Shown here: positions 5,737 through 7,727 of the stretch, in pieces
How positions within the stretch are numbered: position 1 is the stretch's first letter
Layout: the number at the start of each line of letters is the position of its first letter
NCBI GenBank assembly: GCA_946478645.1
Contig: CAMLCW010000250.1
Location: 1 to 7,727, forward strand
Length of the DNA stretch: 7,727 nucleotides
Source: an uncultured Variovorax sp.
GTDB lineage: Bacteria > Pseudomonadota > Gammaproteobacteria > Burkholderiales > Burkholderiaceae
Direction of reading: 5' to 3'
Position numbers and translations under genes: made by a program
The notes under the pieces: model-generated
Told to the model about the DNA's origin: nothing
The model's input: only the letters and a program-made list of their open reading frames with translations
The model's database searches: none

Positions 5737-5859
5737 GAGGTGCTTTCGGCGGCTACATAACCAACAGGCTATGAAGCGAGTCCGCTATTTCATTGGATTG
5801 CAATGATTGTCTGCTGAAGAATGCGCCTGGCCTTTCGAACCCGACAACGGAGACAACAA
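5737..5859. promoter_or_regulatory. Divergent control region with candidate LysR operator
   Basis: This region lies between the LysR start and the Bug-protein start and is clearly richer in A and T than its surroundings. TCATTG (5790-5795) and CAATGA (5801-5806) form a perfect six-base inverted repeat with five bases between, overlapping the palindrome ATTGCAAT (5797-5804). A direct repeat GGCTA (5751-5755 and 5767-5771) and CATA/TATG (5756-5759, 5770-5773) lie nearer the regulator gene and could be a second contact site. The classical T-N11-A form is not exact. GGAGA (5849-5853) is the ribosome site for the Bug gene. I cannot define -35/-10 elements with confidence. Confidence 0.5.
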
Positions 5860-6855
5860 ATGAGCATCCACCGCACCCTTCCCCGCCGCCAGCTCGTCCT
5901 TGGCGGCCTCGGCGCCGCCGCGCTCGCCGCCGCCACCGGGCGCGCCTTCGCGGCCGACTACCCCGAGCGCCCGATCACCTTCATCTGCCCCTGGCCGGCC
6001 GGCGGCACCGCCGACCGCTCGATGCGCGCGATCTGCCTGGTGGCGGCGCGCGAACTGGGGCAGCCGATCGCGCTCGAGAACCGCGCCGGCGCCTCCGGGA
6101 TGATCGGCACCATGGCGCTGGCCTCGGCCCGCCCCGACGGCTACACCATCGGGCAGATCCCGATCTCGGTCACGCGCTTCTCGCAGCTCGGCACGGTGCA
6201 GTTCGATCCGCTCAAGGATTTCACTTTTCTCGCGCGCACCTCGGGCCAGACCTTCGGCATCGCGGTGCATGCGAATTCGCGCTTCAAGTCGCTGGCCGAC
6301 CTGGTGGCGCAGGCCAAGGCCAAGCCCGGCGCAATCAGCTATGCGCATGCGGGCGTCGGCGGTGCCACGCACGTGGGCATGGAGCAGTTCGCGCTGGCGG
6401 CCGGCGTGCAGTTCAATGCCATCGCCTACAAGGGCGGCTCGGCCGCGCTGCAGGGCGTGCTCGGCGAGCAGGTCGACGTGCTGGCCGACAGCAGCTCGTG
6501 GGCGCCGCACGTGGAAGGCGGCAAGCTGCGCCTGCTGGCCACCTGGGGCGAGGCGCGCACGCCGCGCTTCAAGGACACGCCCACGCTCAAGGAGCTGGGC
6601 TACGACGTGGTGGTCGAGGCGCCCAACGGCATCGGCGCGCCGCGCGGCCTGCCGCCCGCGGTGGAGAAGAAGCTGCGCGACGCCTTCCGCGCTGCGGTGA
6701 ACAGCGACGATTTCAAGAAGGTGGCCGACAGCATCGACGCCCCCGTGATGTACCAGGACGGCCCCGACTACCGCAAGTTCGTGGAGGCCGTGTACCGGCA
6801 GGAGACCGAGCTGATCCGCAAGCTCAACCTCAAGGAGCTGATGGCCAAGGGCTGA
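5860..6855 (+). CDS. Bug-type (TctC-family) periplasmic substrate-binding protein
   Basis: A 331-residue secreted protein of usual family length. An N-terminal signal (residues 1-31) has twin arginines before the hydrophobic stretch (LPRRQLVLGG) and a cleavage site after AFA, so export by Tat or Sec is possible. The mature start YPERPITFICPWPAGGTAD is the hallmark of Bug proteins, whose first ligand loop is the PWPAGG stretch. Later family features are RPDGYTIG, the GGATHVGMEQF loop and YKGGSAALQGVLGEQVDV. Bug proteins bind small carboxylates and related compounds; many are orphans without TctAB membrane partners, and none is visible here. The start at 5860 is chosen for GGAGA six bases upstream; an in-frame ATG at 5821 would add 13 residues before the signal and lacks such a site. 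The dehydratase gene follows after five bases, so the ligand is probably a sugar acid or its precursor (inference). Confidence 0.95.
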   Translation: MSIHRTLPRRQLVLGGLGAAALAAATGRAFAADYPERPITFICPWPAGGTADRSMRAICLVAARELGQPIALENRAGASGMIGTMALASARPDGYTIGQIPISVTRFSQLGTVQFDPLKDFTFLARTSGQTFGIAVHANSRFKSLADLVAQAKAKPGAISYAHAGVGGATHVGMEQFALAAGVQFNAIAYKGGSAALQGVLGEQVDVLADSSSWAPHVEGGKLRLLATWGEARTPRFKDTPTLKELGYDVVVEAPNGIGAPRGLPPAVEKKLRDAFRAAVNSDDFKKVADSIDAPVMYQDGPDYRKFVEAVYRQETELIRKLNLKELMAKG

Positions 6856-6860
6856 ACGAC

Positions 6861-7727
6861 ATGAAAGACGCCCGCCTGCTGCGCCTCCACCCGAACGACA
6901 ACGTGCTGGTGGCCAAGAGCCCGATCGCGCTCGGCGAGACGATCGCCGGCTTCGGCGTGCGTGCGCGCGCCCAGATTCCCGCGGGCCACAAGATCGCCGC
7001 GCGCGCCATCGCGGCCGGCGAGCAGGTGAAGAAATACGACACCGTGATCGGCGTCGCGTCGCGCAGCCTCGAGGCCGGCGACTATGTGCACAGCCACAAC
7101 CTCACGCTGGTCGACGCGTACCGCGACCCGGGCTTCTGCCAGGACGTGCGGCCGGTCGACTACGTGCCGGAGGCGGAACGCGCGGCGTTCATGGGCTTTG
7201 TGCGCGCCGACGGGCGCGTGGGCACACGCAACTTCATCGGCATCCTGTCGTCGGTCAACTGCTCGGCCACGGTCATCAAACGCATCGCGGCGCACTTCAC
7301 GCCCGAGCGGCTCGCGGCCTTTCCGAACGTGGACGGCGTGGCAGCCTTCGCGCAGACCAGCGGCTGCGGCATGTCGTCGCCAAGCGAGCATTTCGACGTG
7401 CTGCGCCGCACGCTCGCGGGCTATGCGCGGCATCCCAACCTGGCGGGCGTGCTGATCGTCGGCCTGGGCTGCGAGCGCAACCAGGTCGATGCGCTGGTCG
7501 ATTCGCAAGGGCTCGAACAGGGCCGGCTGCTGCGCACGCTGGTGATGCAGGAAGTGGGCGGCACGCGCCAGACCATCGAGGCCGGCATTCGCGCGGTGGA
7601 AGAGATGCTGCCCGAGGCCAATGCCGCGGTGCGCACCCGCGTGGGCGCGAACCATCTGAAGATCGGCCTGGAGTGCGGCGGCTCGGACGGCTTCTCGGGC
7701 ATCACCGCGAACCCCGCGCTCGGCGCC
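6861..7727 (+). CDS. UxaA/GarD-family sugar-acid dehydratase (3' end outside window)
   Basis: The first 289 residues of a protein whose family is usually about 500 long; the frame is open at the right edge. Residues about 11-85 form the N-terminal SAF domain (DNVLVAKSPIALGETI ... GDYVHSHNL), followed by a linker and the start of the catalytic domain: RADGRVGTRNF (115-125), NCSATV (133-138), QTSGCGM (165-171), GLGCERNQ (201-208) and LECGGSDGFSGITANPA (270-286). These are the conserved blocks of altronate dehydratase (UxaA) and galactarate dehydratase (GarD), iron-dependent cytoplasmic enzymes that remove water from a hexonate or aldarate to give a 2-keto-3-deoxy acid. SAF and catalytic parts are on one chain, as in UxaA and GarD. 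The exact substrate cannot be told from this half. AAGGG (6847-6851) lies nine bases before the ATG, inside the Bug gene's end, so the two are probably one transcript. Confidence 0.93.
   Translation, partial: MKDARLLRLHPNDNVLVAKSPIALGETIAGFGVRARAQIPAGHKIAARAIAAGEQVKKYDTVIGVASRSLEAGDYVHSHNLTLVDAYRDPGFCQDVRPVDYVPEAERAAFMGFVRADGRVGTRNFIGILSSVNCSATVIKRIAAHFTPERLAAFPNVDGVAAFAQTSGCGMSSPSEHFDVLRRTLAGYARHPNLAGVLIVGLGCERNQVDALVDSQGLEQGRLLRTLVMQEVGGTRQTIEAGIRAVEEMLPEANAAVRTRVGANHLKIGLECGGSDGFSGITANPALGA

Overview
The window looks like chromosomal DNA from a very GC-rich betaproteobacterium. Comamonadaceae (Variovorax-like) is my best guess. It rests on base composition, a Bordetella BbZIP-like metal transporter, a Bug-type (TctC-family) periplasmic binding protein next to a sugar-acid dehydratase, and the overall protein style. 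The genus is inference. The DNA is densely coding, and no gap between genes exceeds about 225 bases. I see no tRNA, rRNA, CRISPR array, transposase or phage gene.

Layout, left to right. (1) The 3' part of a plus-strand gene for a protein that may have an aminoglycoside-phosphotransferase/kinase-like fold (1-617). (2) A structured 222-base gap ending in a very good intrinsic-terminator shape (779-813), only 26 bases before the ATG of a ZIP-family (GufA/BbZIP-type) divalent-metal transporter (840-1745). A small helical protein of unknown function is coupled to it by overlapping stop and start codons (1757-2020). (3) A minus-strand cluster read from right to left: a four-helix membrane protein of unknown function (3858-4388), an SDR-type NAD(P)-binding protein fused to a C-terminal DoxX-like membrane domain (2472-3824), and a DUF2269-type four-helix membrane protein (2017-2490). 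Gaps of 33 and -19 bases suggest one transcript. (4) A short plus-strand gene for a single-pass membrane protein with a Pro/Thr-rich tail (4543-4779), divergent from that cluster and convergent with the next gene. (5) A LysR-type regulator (4795-5736, minus) that diverges from a plus-strand pair: a periplasmic Bug-type substrate-binding protein (5860-6855) and, 5 bases on, a UxaA/GarD-family sugar-acid dehydratase that runs off the right edge (6861-7727).

The right end reads as a small sugar-acid (hexonate/aldarate-type) uptake and catabolism locus. The regulator probably acts on the shared 123-base divergent promoter region, which holds a clean inverted repeat (TCATTG-N5-CAATGA). The ZIP gene with its terminator-bearing leader is the most interesting regulatory feature. 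The three-gene membrane/redox cluster is the most likely place for an uncharacterised function. No wholly new system is evident. The strongest leads are the possible attenuator ahead of the ZIP gene and the two unknown small proteins in conserved-looking contexts.
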